This document shows, in pieces, positions 21,145-30,879 of a stretch of 64,000 bases of DNA. The notes beneath the pieces were generated by a model, which was not told the origin of the DNA, ran no database searches, and saw only the letters and a program-made list of their open reading frames with translations. How positions within the stretch are numbered: position 1 is the first letter of the stretch; each line of letters opens with the position of its first letter. The position numbers and the translations under genes were made by a program. The DNA is from DATMNI01 sp963817515 (GTDB taxonomy: Bacteria > Acidobacteriota > Terriglobia > Bryobacterales > Bryobacteraceae). The DNA lies in the NCBI GenBank assembly GCA_963817515.1, contig CAWFPJ010000039.1:515031-579030 (forward strand), given 5' to 3'.

Positions 21145-21714
21145 GTGAAGGCCCGGCCAGCCGATCGAAACCTTGGCAGAGAACGGTCACCGGCGGGCCT
21201 TCACGCCAGCCGTGATTATCTTTATCTCACTGCCAGAGTCGAAAGACAACATCGACCCGGGGTGATCCCGCTGGACCGCCTACCGCGGCGATGTCCGTTC
21301 TGCCAAAACGACACGATCATCGGCCACGGGTGCCGACTCCGCCAGAGTCATGACGAGCAGCACGAAGGTCTCTGGGTTCGGCGCGGGATCTGTCAGCCGT
21401 GCAAGAAGACCTTCACGATCTTGCCCGAGTGGCTCGCACCATCGGCCCACTACACCCTGCGCTGTCGACAGGTGGCCTGCGAGCGGATCGCCGTAGGGGA
21501 AGCCGTTGAACAAACCGCGCTGCACTGCAAAGACCCAGCTCGTTTGCCGGATCCCTCCACCTTGCGCCGATGGGCACACCGGCGGTTGTTCAGCGTGTGC
21601 TTCTGGCTGAGGGCCAGGGTTCCAGGCACGCACTTTCTTCGAACGCCCACCATCCTTGCCTGGGATGTCGGCGCGGTGTGCCGTATTCTGCGAATCGAGG
21701 CAAGCAGTCCGTGA
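21145..21714 (+). CDS. DUF6431-like zinc-ribbon protein
   Basis: 189 residues from GTG 21145; another GTG near 21262 could be the true start, since GGAGG lies right against the first GTG. The core RRCPFCQNDTIIGHG ... GICQPCKKTFTILPEWLAP is a four-cysteine zinc ribbon followed by a helical HTH-like part (ERIAVGEAVEQ, STLRRWAHRRL). The family is usually found with integrases in mobile elements and may bind DNA ends; that role is inference. Its stop overlaps the primase start. Confidence 0.65.
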   Translation: MKARPADRNLGRERSPAGLHASRDYLYLTARVERQHRPGVIPLDRLPRRCPFCQNDTIIGHGCRLRQSHDEQHEGLWVRRGICQPCKKTFTILPEWLAPSAHYTLRCRQVACERIAVGEAVEQTALHCKDPARLPDPSTLRRWAHRRLFSVCFWLRARVPGTHFLRTPTILAWDVGAVCRILRIEASSP

Positions 21715-22679
21715 CCCGAAGGGCCCTTGATGAACTGAAACAGCAGGTTCCGTTGCTGGAGTATCTGCAGGCTCACGATTGGCAAAATGCCCGCCCCATC
21801 GGCTTCGGCCGTTTCTTGGGGCTGTGTCCGCTGCACGCCGACCATGAGCCCAGCTTTCTCGTTGACCCCAGCAAAAACCTGTTCCACTGCTATGGTTGCC
21901 GTCGCGGCGGTGACATCATTCGCTTCGTCGAACTCTACCATGAGGTGAAGTTTCCAGAAGCGGTGGCATTGCTGCAGCTATGGCGCGGTTTGCCGCCGCT
22001 ATTGCACGAAGCCGCCGGCTTCTACCGCTTGCAGCTACACCGCCATGCTGACGCGGTTGCCTACTTATACCAGCGCGGTGTCCGCTCGCCGGAAGTGATC
22101 GAACACATGAGAATCGGCTACGCACCTGGCGGATGTCTGCGAGGTTGGCTGACACAGATGGGCTACCCGCTTCACATCTTGCGGCAAGCGGGTTTGGTGA
22201 CGGCCTCCGGCTACGACACCTACCGACTTCGCGTGGTCTTCCCGCTGGAAGAGAACCTCTATGGTCGTAGTCTGTCTGCTGCGGCGCCACCTCATCGTTT
22301 CCTGCCGGGCGTTAAGGGTGGCCTGTACTCATGGGAGCAGGCCCGGATATATCCAGAGGTGATTCTGGTCGAAGGGCTGTTCGACTACGCCGCCTTGTGG
22401 CAAGCCGGTTTCTACAACGTCACCTGCTCGATGGGCACCAATCTCAATGCGCGCCAGTTCCGCCAACTCTGCGACGGCACACGAACCGTCTACCTGGCTT
22501 TTGATGCAGATCACAACGGTAGTGGTCAGCAGGCGGCTCAATCGCTTGTCTGCCGGCTCACCGAGCAAGGCGTACACGTGCGCACCGTAGCGCTGCCCGA
22601 TGGCCATGATCCTAACAGCTTCTTCGTCCAAAACGGTGATTCTCGCCAGTTTCAGTCGCTGCTGGAGGCAGCACGATGA
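21711..22679 (+). CDS. CHC2 zinc-finger / Toprim DNA-primase-like protein
   Basis: 322 residues from GTG 21711. A CHC2 zinc finger (GLCPLHADHEPSF ... FHCYGCRRGGDIIRF) leads into a linker, and the C-terminus holds a Toprim domain with its acidic residues (VILVEGLFDYAAL and VYLAFDADHNGSG). This is the core of a DnaG-type primase without the helicase-binding C-terminus and much shorter than housekeeping DnaG (~600 aa). It should make RNA primers on single-stranded DNA. Coupling to two recombinases suggests it converts or replicates a transposition intermediate. Zinc and Toprim residues are all present. Confidence 0.85.
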   Translation: MTRRALDELKQQVPLLEYLQAHDWQNARPIGFGRFLGLCPLHADHEPSFLVDPSKNLFHCYGCRRGGDIIRFVELYHEVKFPEAVALLQLWRGLPPLLHEAAGFYRLQLHRHADAVAYLYQRGVRSPEVIEHMRIGYAPGGCLRGWLTQMGYPLHILRQAGLVTASGYDTYRLRVVFPLEENLYGRSLSAAAPPHRFLPGVKGGLYSWEQARIYPEVILVEGLFDYAALWQAGFYNVTCSMGTNLNARQFRQLCDGTRTVYLAFDADHNGSGQQAAQSLVCRLTEQGVHVRTVALPDGHDPNSFFVQNGDSRQFQSLLEAAR

Positions 22680-23725
22680 TGACCTTCCGCGTAGTTTCCA
22701 AGTCCTCCAACAACCATGCCCACTGCCCCTACCGCATTATCGAGCAGTCGACCGGCCGTGAGGTCGGATGGATCAACCAGTACCTCGATTATCAAACCCT
22801 TCGCCGTCTGGCCGACACGACCCTGCGAACTTATGCGCACGAGTTGCTGCACTTCCTCCGCTGGTGGGAGAGTGTTCACCATACCGATGCGGTAGTCAAA
22901 GATGCCCTCACCGAAACGACGCTTCTGGACTATGTGCGATTCCAGTCCGGCCAGGAACGCGAGTTGACCGGCGCCACCATCAACCAGCGCGTTGCCATCG
23001 TCGATCGTGCCTTGCGTGTCACCTTCCCTGACGCGCCCCTCCAGGCTGCTCCTGCCTTACAGACGACCTACTGGCAACGAGCGCCAATGGGCGTCGGCAA
23101 ACCACGTCCCGCCTTGAGCCGGTTGCACGTCAAGACTCCCAAACGAACCATCGTGCCTTTGTCGGTGGACGAGGTGTCGCGATTTTGGTCCAGCTTTCGG
23201 AACTCGCGGGATCTGGCCATCGTGGGATTGATGCTGTTACAGGGACTCCGGTCGCAAGAGGTCCTGGATCTAAGCCGCGACGATCTTCTGCTGTCCGAAG
23301 CGCAGATTCGCGTGCGTGGCAAAGGCAACAAGACCCGTTTCCTGCCGCTGGCCCCGGAGGCCAACCAACTCCTTGACCACTATCTCCGGTTGGAGCGGCC
23401 AGAGACTTCGACCAATGCTCTGTTTGTTTCTCTCAAGGGATCCGCCCGCGGCGCCCGGATGACTCCCGCGGGGTTGCGCTCCTTGTTTCGATACCATCGT
23501 CGAACGACCGGCGTAACAATGGCCAACCCCCATCGGTTCCGCCATACCTTCGCCTCAGATATGGTTCGTGCTGGAGTCAGCCTGCCTGCACTCATGCAAC
23601 TCATGGGACACGCTCACATTCAGACCACGATGATCTATGTGCAAGTCACTCCTCTCGAGGTCTATCAGCAATATGCGCGGGCTGTCGCGCAACACATCAG
23701 GCCCGTGCCGGGTAAGCGATCGTGA
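22676..23725 (+). CDS. tyrosine recombinase 1 (site-specific integrase)
   Basis: 349 residues from ATG 22676 (the second codon is also ATG). An N-terminal SAM-like core-binding domain (TLRTYAHELLHFLRWW) is followed by the catalytic domain with Arg in LMLLQGLRSQEVLDL, Lys in RGKGNKTRFLPL, HxxR in NPHRFRHTFASDM, and GH plus Tyr in LMGHAHIQTTMIYVQV. All catalytic residues are present, so it is probably active. It overlaps both neighbours by 4 bp. Confidence 0.92.
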   Translation: MMTFRVVSKSSNNHAHCPYRIIEQSTGREVGWINQYLDYQTLRRLADTTLRTYAHELLHFLRWWESVHHTDAVVKDALTETTLLDYVRFQSGQERELTGATINQRVAIVDRALRVTFPDAPLQAAPALQTTYWQRAPMGVGKPRPALSRLHVKTPKRTIVPLSVDEVSRFWSSFRNSRDLAIVGLMLLQGLRSQEVLDLSRDDLLLSEAQIRVRGKGNKTRFLPLAPEANQLLDHYLRLERPETSTNALFVSLKGSARGARMTPAGLRSLFRYHRRTTGVTMANPHRFRHTFASDMVRAGVSLPALMQLMGHAHIQTTMIYVQVTPLEVYQQYARAVAQHIRPVPGKRS

Positions 23726-24864
23726 CGATCTCCCGCTATGCCCCGCTGGAACATCCGTTGGTCCACCAGTTCCAGCGAACCGTCGAGTCCATTACAGCCG
23801 CTCTCGTCCCAGACTCGGTCCGTGCCTACGGTGGCGCGGCGCGCCAGTTCCTGATCTATCTCGGCGAAGCTTATCCATCTGTTTGTTCGTTAAACGAACT
23901 GCGCCGCGACCCGCACATCCTCGGCTGGTTTGCCCATCTGCGTTCACGCAAACCGCCGCTGGCTTCGGCTGTCTACAGTTGTCGCCTGCTGTTTCTGCGC
24001 GCCATTCTGGAGGAGCTTGCCTGGACTGCACAGATTCCCGAACTGGCTCATCTGATCCGCCGCGAGGACATTCCACGCATCCCGCAACGCCTGCCCCGGC
24101 CATTGACGGCGGACCAAGATCAGTTGATCCAGCGGGAATTACTGCGACGCAACGACCTGCCGGGCAACGTCTTCCTGCTGCTGCGCCACGCCGGCCTACG
24201 CATCGGTGAATGCGCCGACCTCTCCTATGATTGCCTCCACCATGTGGGCCCGGATCGCTGGGCCATTCATGTACCCCTGGGCAAGTTGAAGACGGAACGA
24301 ATGATCCCGGTAGACTCGTTCGTCTGTGAACTCGTCCAGCGATTGCGCTTCTTCCGCTTTTTTGACCCGCTCCCCGCGGATGGCCGCCTGCTGGCGCGCT
24401 ACAGCGGAAAGCAGACCTTCATCAAACGACTGCGCCTTTACCTGTACGATGTCACTGCCACTGTCGGCATCTCCACCCACATCGTCCCACACCAGTTTCG
24501 CCACACGTATGCCACGGAAATGATCCGTGCGGGCGTAAGCCTGCCTGCGCTGATGGCGCTACTGGGCCACGTTAAAGCGGAGATGACAATGAAGTACGTT
24601 CAAGTCGCTGGCACCGACCTGCAACGTGAGTTTCACCTGGCCCGCTCTCAACCCCGGCATCTGGTGCCACAGCCTAAGGCGCCAATCATTTTGCCTCGCG
24701 CCGGCTTGGAAGGTGTTGTCGATTCTCTACTCTTCGCTCAACACGCCATTGAGATGTTCCGTCGGTCGCTGCCGGACGGCCTTCCGAGACATCGCCTCGA
24801 TCAGCTCTCCAATCGGCTGACCAAGATCCTCTCCGAAAGCCGCAAACTCAACCCCGCAGAATAA
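23722..24864 (+). CDS. tyrosine recombinase 2 (site-specific integrase)
   Basis: 380 residues from GTG 23722. It has its own core-binding domain and a complete catalytic set: HAGLRIGECADL, LGKLKTERMIPV, HQFRHTYATEMI, and LLGHVKAEMTMKYVQV with the nucleophilic Tyr. It shares the general plan of recombinase 1, but its long C-terminal tail (about 80 residues) is unique to it. A different pair member for each element end, as in two-recombinase transposons, is a plausible inference. Confidence 0.9.
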   Translation: MTISRYAPLEHPLVHQFQRTVESITAALVPDSVRAYGGAARQFLIYLGEAYPSVCSLNELRRDPHILGWFAHLRSRKPPLASAVYSCRLLFLRAILEELAWTAQIPELAHLIRREDIPRIPQRLPRPLTADQDQLIQRELLRRNDLPGNVFLLLRHAGLRIGECADLSYDCLHHVGPDRWAIHVPLGKLKTERMIPVDSFVCELVQRLRFFRFFDPLPADGRLLARYSGKQTFIKRLRLYLYDVTATVGISTHIVPHQFRHTYATEMIRAGVSLPALMALLGHVKAEMTMKYVQVAGTDLQREFHLARSQPRHLVPQPKAPIILPRAGLEGVVDSLLFAQHAIEMFRRSLPDGLPRHRLDQLSNRLTKILSESRKLNPAE

Positions 24865-25128
24865 CGGGCAGAGATTGGCCGGATAAGGGCGTTACTGCGT
24901 CAGCTTGACTTTGGCTGAAAAGCTGGAACGACCTCCAGCTTCCGGTTCCCCAAAGAAAAATCTTCCTAGAGTGAAAGAAAACTACAGTCAAAAGGCCGCC
25001 TCTTATCAATATATTCCTGCAATCGCGAGGGAAAGTCATTGGCTGGCCTGATCCATCAAGAAAGGTCCCTGAAGTGCTGTAATTGCGGCGGGCGTTTCAC
25101 CAGACAGCCAAAGCGGTAGGAGGAATCC

Positions 25129-25398
25129 ATGATATGCACCAGTTCGCACCCGCAGATCCGCCAGCGGGCGCAGGATATTTTCCAAGAGCGTATGCAAACC
25201 GGACGCAAAGGCGATGCCCTTAGTGATTGGCTCGAAGCCGAGCATGAGATCGGCAGGCACCGCATCCCCGCTCAGGCGTCGATGCTGCATCTGCATCCCA
25301 AATCTACTACGCTTCCGTTGAACTTGCGCGGCTTCAGACCACACCCGCCCCCAACTCGTCTGCATCCAGAATCCATTCGACGGTCGGCCGTCGCGTAG
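25129..25398 (+). CDS. small DUF2934-like protein
   Basis: 89 residues from ATG 25129, with a perfect AGGAGG five bases upstream (25118-25123). Residues 8-42 (QIRQRAQDIFQERMQTGRKG, then DWLEAEHEIGRH) match DUF2934, a ~40-residue helical domain common in Acidobacteriota and Proteobacteria of unknown function. The Pro/His-rich tail is not conserved and might reflect a frame change. Minus-strand ORFs over the same DNA lack a ribosome site and look like shadows. Confidence 0.6.
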   Translation: MICTSSHPQIRQRAQDIFQERMQTGRKGDALSDWLEAEHEIGRHRIPAQASMLHLHPKSTTLPLNLRGFRPHPPPTRLHPESIRRSAVA

Positions 25399-25716
25399 CT
25401 GCTCCGCCGGGCGGTCGAGGATGGATTTTCTCGGGCATATCCATCACCGGGATACCACCTTCCGGCGCCAGCATCCTGGACGATTTGCCGCATCCTGACA
25501 CAGCCAGGCGCGGATTTCCAAGAGGCACAATCGTCTGCCGTTCCATTCGCATCATGACGCAGCTGCCACAAGCGCCTCGTAGATACAGACTCAACTTCGG
25601 CTGAGACTCTGAGCCTGTTTTCGGAACCGGCAAACAATACCGTGCTTGTACCGCAGCCCGATTCTTTTACCAGCCGCGGCGAACCGTATGCTGAGCCCGC
25701 AAACCTCTTGCGCCGC
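25399..25716. other. gene-free stretch
   Basis: 318 bases between the DUF2934 gene and the kinase stop. A 99-residue minus-strand ORF (25334-25633) crosses it, but it has no recognised domain and no clear ribosome site. I see no reliable gene, repeat or RNA here. Confidence 0.4.
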
Positions 25717-28700
25717 TCACTGCAGCGCGGCGTATTCCGCTTTGGCTTGCTTGAGGATCGGGATGTCGGGATCGGCATCTTTCCAAACTGTGAGGAAACT
25801 CTGGTAGGAAGCCTTTGCCTTGACGTTATCCCGCGACAACGCGAACGCCCGGCCGAGTTGCAATCGCGCGAGTGAGCCGATCGGATCGTTGATCACGACG
25901 CCGCGGTGATCGAGAATTTTCTGGAACTCCGCGGCGGCTTCTGCACCTTGGTGTGCGGCCAGATATGCCTGGCCACGCACATAGACAGGATAGAGGGCAC
26001 CGAAGAAGCCAAAAATGGTACTCATCGGCGCGCCCAGCTCATAAGGAACGGCGATTTGGAGCCGTTCGACAGCTTTTGAAGGCTCATTAGATTTCAATGC
26101 GAGAAGTGCGCGAAGCTGCGGAATATACGCGAATCTGACCTCACTATCCTCAGGGAACCGTTTTTCCAGTTCATTCGCGAGTTTTTGCGACTGGAAAGAA
26201 TCCCCCAGTTGGGCCAGTGCAAAGGCGGCGCCGTACTCCACATCCCGCCCCGTGGAAAGCTGTAACGCTGCGATAGCACTTCGACGTGCTTCAGGCGCAT
26301 TCCCGAAAAGGGCTTCCCGCACGGCCGCTCCGGCGTAGAACAGAGCGGCTAGTTCCCGCCGGCGCGATTTCTGCGCCACATCCACCGCATGCAGTGACAT
26401 CTGCCTTGCCTGTTGCAAGTGACCGGAATATGCCAGGGTAAGAGATTCCTGGTCGGACATCCATTCGACCACTCCGGGTTTTCTCCGGCCCATGGCCGCC
26501 TCGCGTTCCAGTCCCGCCAGGTCCGCCCTCAAGAAAGCGATCTGGTATTGCTCGATCAGAAAGAACGGGGTTTCCAGTTTGCGTTCAAAGGCTTGTTGAA
26601 GGGCGTGCTCGGCCTCCCCCAGGCGATCCAGGAAAACAAAAGTCTCCGCAAGATTGAAATAGCCTGGGAAGAAATCCGGATCGAGCTGGATGGCTTTTTG
26701 GGCCTCTTGAACCGATTTTTCAAAGTCGCCGAATGGTTGATAAACAAACGCCGACAACATCGCGTGTGGATTTACTTCACGAGGATAGGTTTGCGCCCAC
26801 AACTCACAGGTCTGGTGCGCCTTTTCCAGGTTTCCGGTCACCTGTACATCGTAGGAGGCAGCGATAAAGAACTTTTCCGAGTCACTGGCGCGATCTTGTA
26901 GCCTATAGGCTTTGCTGGTGTTCTCCGCCGACAATACAGACTCTCCAAAATCTCCGTACACGCGCCCCAGCCACGCATATGCCATCGCGAACTTGGGGTC
27001 GATTTCAATGGCGCGCTGAAAAAGCGGAACGGAGGCGGCCTCATCATCAGTTAATAAGACGACCTTCAAAGCTGTGGTGTACGCCTTCAGGGCGTCGAGC
27101 GACGGCGTGGTCGCCTCAGCGAGCGGAGTGGAATGGGTTTGGATGGTGGCGAGCGATTCGCCGGCCCGGGTTCTGAACTTACTAGCAATTTGGCTCAGGG
27201 CATTCAGGACGTCTTCTTTTCTTGCCGCCTGCACCTGCTCCTCATCGAGGATGTCTCCCGTGCGGCAATTCCTGGCGCGCAAGCCCAACACATACTGGCT
27301 TCCGAGGGGGGCAATCGAACCATCGAGCACGGCCGCACTTCCGGTTCGCTGGCAGATTTCACTGGCGCGGTCCGGTGTTAGCTTCGTATCCAAGGGCCGG
27401 CCCATCAAGCGAAGAGTCCGCTGGATGCGCTCATCGGAGACCAGACTGAGGAACGGCGACTGTTGAAGCTGTACCGCCAACCCCTGGCGAAGGGTTTCGT
27501 CAAAGACGGCGTCGCCTGTGGTGTTCCGGAAATCGGCGAGGATGATTGTATCTTTGTCCGTGAGCCTTGGGGTGCGATGAGAATAGAGATAGCCCGCCGG
27601 CCAGAAGCGCCAGCGCCGCTGCACCAGCCAGAGTCATGACGGCCCAGCGTTTGGCAGTGACTACGCCGAGAGCGCTGGTTGAGGCCGGGGCAGAATCCGT
27701 GGCGCGTTCCAGGCGCTGGAGGTCGGCGCGAATTTCCGAAGCGTGCTGGTAGCGCAGGCTGCGCTCTTTTTCAAGACACTTGTCAATGATCCGCTCCAGT
27801 TCCAGTGGCAAGCCGGGATTCAGGCGCACCGAAGGGACGGGAGCGCGGTTGAGAATAGCGTCGAATATCATCACTGGGCGTTCTCCGCGAAATGGCAGCG
27901 TACCCGTAGCCATTTCATAGAGCACCACGCCGAACGAGAATAAGTCTGTGCGTGAGTCCAGCGGCTCAGCGCGGACCTGCTCCGGCGACATGTGCGACAC
28001 GGTGCCCAGCACGCTGCCTGCGCCGGTGAGTTGATCTTCGATGGTCCGAGTGGGTGCCGCCGTTCCGCCGAGGTATGCGCGCTCATCGGCGGCGGAACCT
28101 ACTTTCGCCAGTCCAAAGTCGAGAATCTTGGCGTGACCGCGCGCGGTGATGAAGATGTTCGCCGGTTTGATGTCGCGATGGATAATCCCCGCGGAGTGAG
28201 CTGCATCCAAGGCGTCGGCGGTTTCGATCGCGAACGAAAGCAGCGTTTCGATTTCGAGCGGACGACCAGCGATGCGGTGCTTCAGGGTAGTCCCGTCGAG
28301 GAACTCCATGACGATGAAGGACAAGCCACCGTCTCTTCCGACTTCGTGGATGGTGCAGATGTTGGGATGGTTGAGAGACGAGGCCGCCCGGGCCTCACGG
28401 CGGAAGCGTTCCAGCGCCTGGGCATCGCGAGCTAATTGTTCGGGCAGGAATTTCAGAGCTACAAAACGTCCCAGGTCGAGGTCTTCGGCCTTGTAGACCA
28501 CGCCCATCCCGCCGCCGCCCAGTTTTTCTTTGATGCAGTAGTGGGAGAGGGTCCGGCCGATAGGAAAATCACTGCCGTCCTGCGCATCCTCGTTCGGGAG
28601 GAGAGCGAGAGCCCGCGCGGCGACCTCGATAGCAGGGGTATCGAGAAAACTTCCTGCGTCGTGGTGTAGTTTCAGAAGAGCGCGGAGTTCCCGCTCCAGT

Positions 28701-28810
28701 GCCTGATCGCCTCCGCAGACCTGCCGTAGGAAGGCGTCGCGCTCCCCGGGCGGATGCTCCAGCAATAACTGCAATAGACTATCGAGTTGTTTCCACCGAT
28801 CAGAATCCAT
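25717..28810 (-). CDS. Ser/Thr protein kinase with TPR/sensor C-terminus, one frameshift
   Basis: Starts at ATG 28810, overlapping the sigma-factor stop by 11 bp. The N-terminal ~80 residues precede a Hanks-type kinase domain with Gly loop (LGGGGMGVVYKAED), Lys (FVALKFLPE), catalytic loop (IIHRDIKPANIFI) and DFG (KILDFGLAKVG). A transmembrane segment follows (VMTLAGAAALALLAGGL), then an extracytoplasmic part with a FlgO-like sensor segment (ADFRNTTGDAVFDETLRQGL) and many TPR-like repeats. As read the frame breaks near 27595 just after the membrane helix; adding one GC unit (GGCGGG to GGCGCGGG) joins the halves into about 1,031 residues. Kinase-plus-TPR proteins encoded after an ECF sigma factor are a recurrent acidobacterial signalling pair. 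Confidence 0.88.
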
Positions 28811-29396
28811 CGCCCGCCCCGCTGGTCAGTGCGCCATAAAGCCAGACCTTCGCTGAGCTCCAATCGCGCCTCACGGTGACGGGGGATACCTTCAGTACCT
28901 GGGCGGTCTCTTCCACACTGAGGCCGCCAAAGAAGCGCATTTCGACGACCTTCACCTTGCGGGGATCGAGGCGCGCGAGCGCGTTCATGGCGTCGTCGAG
29001 CGCGACCAGGTCCGAGGCGCGGCCACCGCTCACCGTGGCTGCTTCGTCCAGGGGCACGTGCTGCACGCCGGCCCCACGCTTCAGGTTCTGACGCCGCGCG
29101 TGCTCCACCAAAATGCGCCGCATCAACTGGGCCGAAACCGCGAAGAAGTGAGCCCGATCCTGCCAGTGCATGCGTTTGTAATCGACCAGGCGCATGTAGG
29201 CTTCGTTGACCAGCGCGGTGGTTTGGAGGCTGTGGCCGGGGCGCTCGCGTTTCATATAGCGGTGAGCCAGCCGGCGCAGTTCCGCATAGACTATGGGGGT
29301 CAGTCCTTCGAGCGCGTTCTGATCTCCATCGCCCCACGCGCGCAGCAGGCGGCTGACCTCGTCCACGGGCGCCTCATGGGTCGGCATCTGCTCCAT
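28800..29396 (-). CDS. ECF-type RNA polymerase sigma factor
   Basis: 198 residues from ATG 29396. Region 2 (YAELRRLAHRYMKRERPGHS, LVNEAYMRLVDY, AHFFAVSAQLMRRILVEHAR) and region 4 (KVVEMRFFGGLSVEETAQVL) show the acidobacterial/planctomycete ECF group lacking an anti-sigma partner. The next gene, a kinase, overlaps its 3' end by 11 bp, so the sigma factor is probably controlled by phosphorylation (inference from family context). Target promoters are not known. Confidence 0.9.
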   Translation of the reverse strand: MEQMPTHEAPVDEVSRLLRAWGDGDQNALEGLTPIVYAELRRLAHRYMKRERPGHSLQTTALVNEAYMRLVDYKRMHWQDRAHFFAVSAQLMRRILVEHARRQNLKRGAGVQHVPLDEAATVSGGRASDLVALDDAMNALARLDPRKVKVVEMRFFGGLSVEETAQVLKVSPVTVRRDWSSAKVWLYGALTSGAGDGF

Positions 29397-29499
29397 TGGC
29401 CCATCGATTATATCGCGGGCCGAAGCCGCCTCAAATTTACCTTTCGCGGATGAGCGTTTCGCGGAGCGCTCCGCGCCTATCAGGAATAGAGGATGAATT

Positions 29500-30753
29500 A
29501 TGAAATCAGTCGTGACGTCAATTGCAGCCCTTAGCTGGTTTGCTGCGCTCGCGCTAGCACAACCACAACCACAGCGCTATAAACTCACCGACCTCGGTCC
29601 GGTGGGCCCTCCGCCGGGCCAGCCGTACTCCATCGCCAATACCGGGTTGGCAGCCGGCACGGCGCAGATGCCCGACGGCACAATGCACGGGGTCCTCTGG
29701 TACAGAGGACTGAAAGCAGACATCCGAGCGAACAGACTCGGAGGACCGAACAGTCAGGCGTTTGGTGTCAACGAAAGAGGCCAGGTTGTGGGTGAAGCGC
29801 AAACCTCGGTTTCGAATGGTGAGGACTTTTGCGGCTTCAACTTTCTCGGGCTTCCGCCCTCCGCCACTGCGTGCCGCCCTTTCGTGTGGCAAAACGGGAT
29901 GATTGCTGAGCTACCGAACACCCTGGGCGGCGCAAACGCCGTCGCCAACGTGATCAACAATCGAGGCGACGTGGTTGGGTTTGCCGAAACCAATCAGCAT
30001 GAGCCGGGCTGCCCGGTGAGCCGGTTTGCGCCGGTCATTTGGCAAAACGGAGTGATGCAGCAACTCCCTACATTTGGCGGAGACCCGGACGGAGGAGTCT
30101 TTGGGATCAACGACAACGGGCAGGCCGTCGGTGTGTCGGGCAGTTGCGCGCCCTTTAACCCAAACAGCCAGCTTTATCTCTTCGAATCTCACGCGGTGCT
30201 GTGGCAAACCGGGGGCGTGCGCGCCGCTGCGACAAACCTCGGCAGCTTCGGCGGGACGGGAGCGTTCGCGGGCAATCACGCGTGTGCGATCAATAACCGG
30301 GGTCAAGTGGTGGGTCATTCGGACGTGACGGGCGACACCACGACGTACGCCTTCCTGTGGACTAAGGAGACGGGCATGCACCCCCTTCTACCACCGTCCG
30401 GGGATTTTGCGAGCATCGCTCTCAGCATCAACGACAGAGGCGAGGTGGTGGGCTCGTCTTTCAATACGGAGTTTGTGTTCCGCGCGTTCCTCTGGCGGAA
30501 TGGCGTCATGACCGACCTCAACACCCTGATTCCGGCGAACTCGCCGTTGTATCTGCAACTCGCCGCATCGATCAATGCCAGCGGAGAGATTGTAGGGTTC
30601 GGGCAGACTATCAACGGCGAGGTCCACGGTTTTCTGGCGACCCCGAGCGATGGCGAAGACGCCCATGACGGACGAGGCACGATCCACCCGAGGGTTCCCT
30701 CTGAAAATGCCCGCAGGCTGCTGATCCGGCGGCTGGGAATTCGTGGGCGATAA
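29500..30753 (+). CDS. secreted HAF-repeat protein
   Basis: 417 residues from ATG 29500 (GAGG upstream), with a signal peptide (MKSVVTSIAALSWFAALALA). It carries repeated HAF-type motifs of the form INxxGxVVGxxxxxxxxxxAFLWxxG (NNRGDVVGFAETN, NNRGQVVGHSDVT, NDRGEVVGSSFNT, NASGEIVGFGQTI), a beta-propeller-like family of extracellular proteins. It is divergent from the sigma factor with about 100 bp between. Function unknown. Confidence 0.85.
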   Translation: MKSVVTSIAALSWFAALALAQPQPQRYKLTDLGPVGPPPGQPYSIANTGLAAGTAQMPDGTMHGVLWYRGLKADIRANRLGGPNSQAFGVNERGQVVGEAQTSVSNGEDFCGFNFLGLPPSATACRPFVWQNGMIAELPNTLGGANAVANVINNRGDVVGFAETNQHEPGCPVSRFAPVIWQNGVMQQLPTFGGDPDGGVFGINDNGQAVGVSGSCAPFNPNSQLYLFESHAVLWQTGGVRAAATNLGSFGGTGAFAGNHACAINNRGQVVGHSDVTGDTTTYAFLWTKETGMHPLLPPSGDFASIALSINDRGEVVGSSFNTEFVFRAFLWRNGVMTDLNTLIPANSPLYLQLAASINASGEIVGFGQTINGEVHGFLATPSDGEDAHDGRGTIHPRVPSENARRLLIRRLGIRGR

Positions 30754-30879
30754 ACGCAACGGTGCCGGCGATGCAGCGCTTGGTTCTTCACGCTTGGACC
30801 GTTGCACCACTACTTTGGGCGCAGCGCGAATCGATCCGTCGATGGCGCTGCGCCAGCATTGGTCGCGGCCGAGACTGAC

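Larger units (their letters stand above)
21145..24864 (+). mobile_element. four-gene cassette: DUF6431 protein, CHC2/Toprim primase, two tyrosine recombinases
   Basis: Four same-strand genes whose junctions are all 4-bp stop/start overlaps (GTGA at 21711, ATGA at 22676, GTGA at 23722), so they should be translationally coupled. Two complete tyrosine recombinases next to a DnaG-type primase indicate a self-mobilising element distantly like Tn554 or RIT-type multi-recombinase elements. An 11-bp inverted repeat (GTGAAGGCCCG / CGGGCCTTCAC, about 21145-21204) lies at the left end. No matching right-end repeat or target duplication could be found by eye in 24865-25128, so the boundaries are uncertain. 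All four frames are intact. Confidence 0.7.

Noticed and set aside
21145..24864. Possibility that the recombinase cassette is an integron or prophage integration module
   Set aside because: There is no attC-like array, no integron-type integrase insert and no phage structural gene; paired recombinases with a primase fit a transposon-like element better.
25272..25778. Overlapping minus-strand ORFs across the DUF2934 gene
   Set aside because: The plus-strand DUF2934 ORF has a perfect ribosome site and a known domain, while these have neither.
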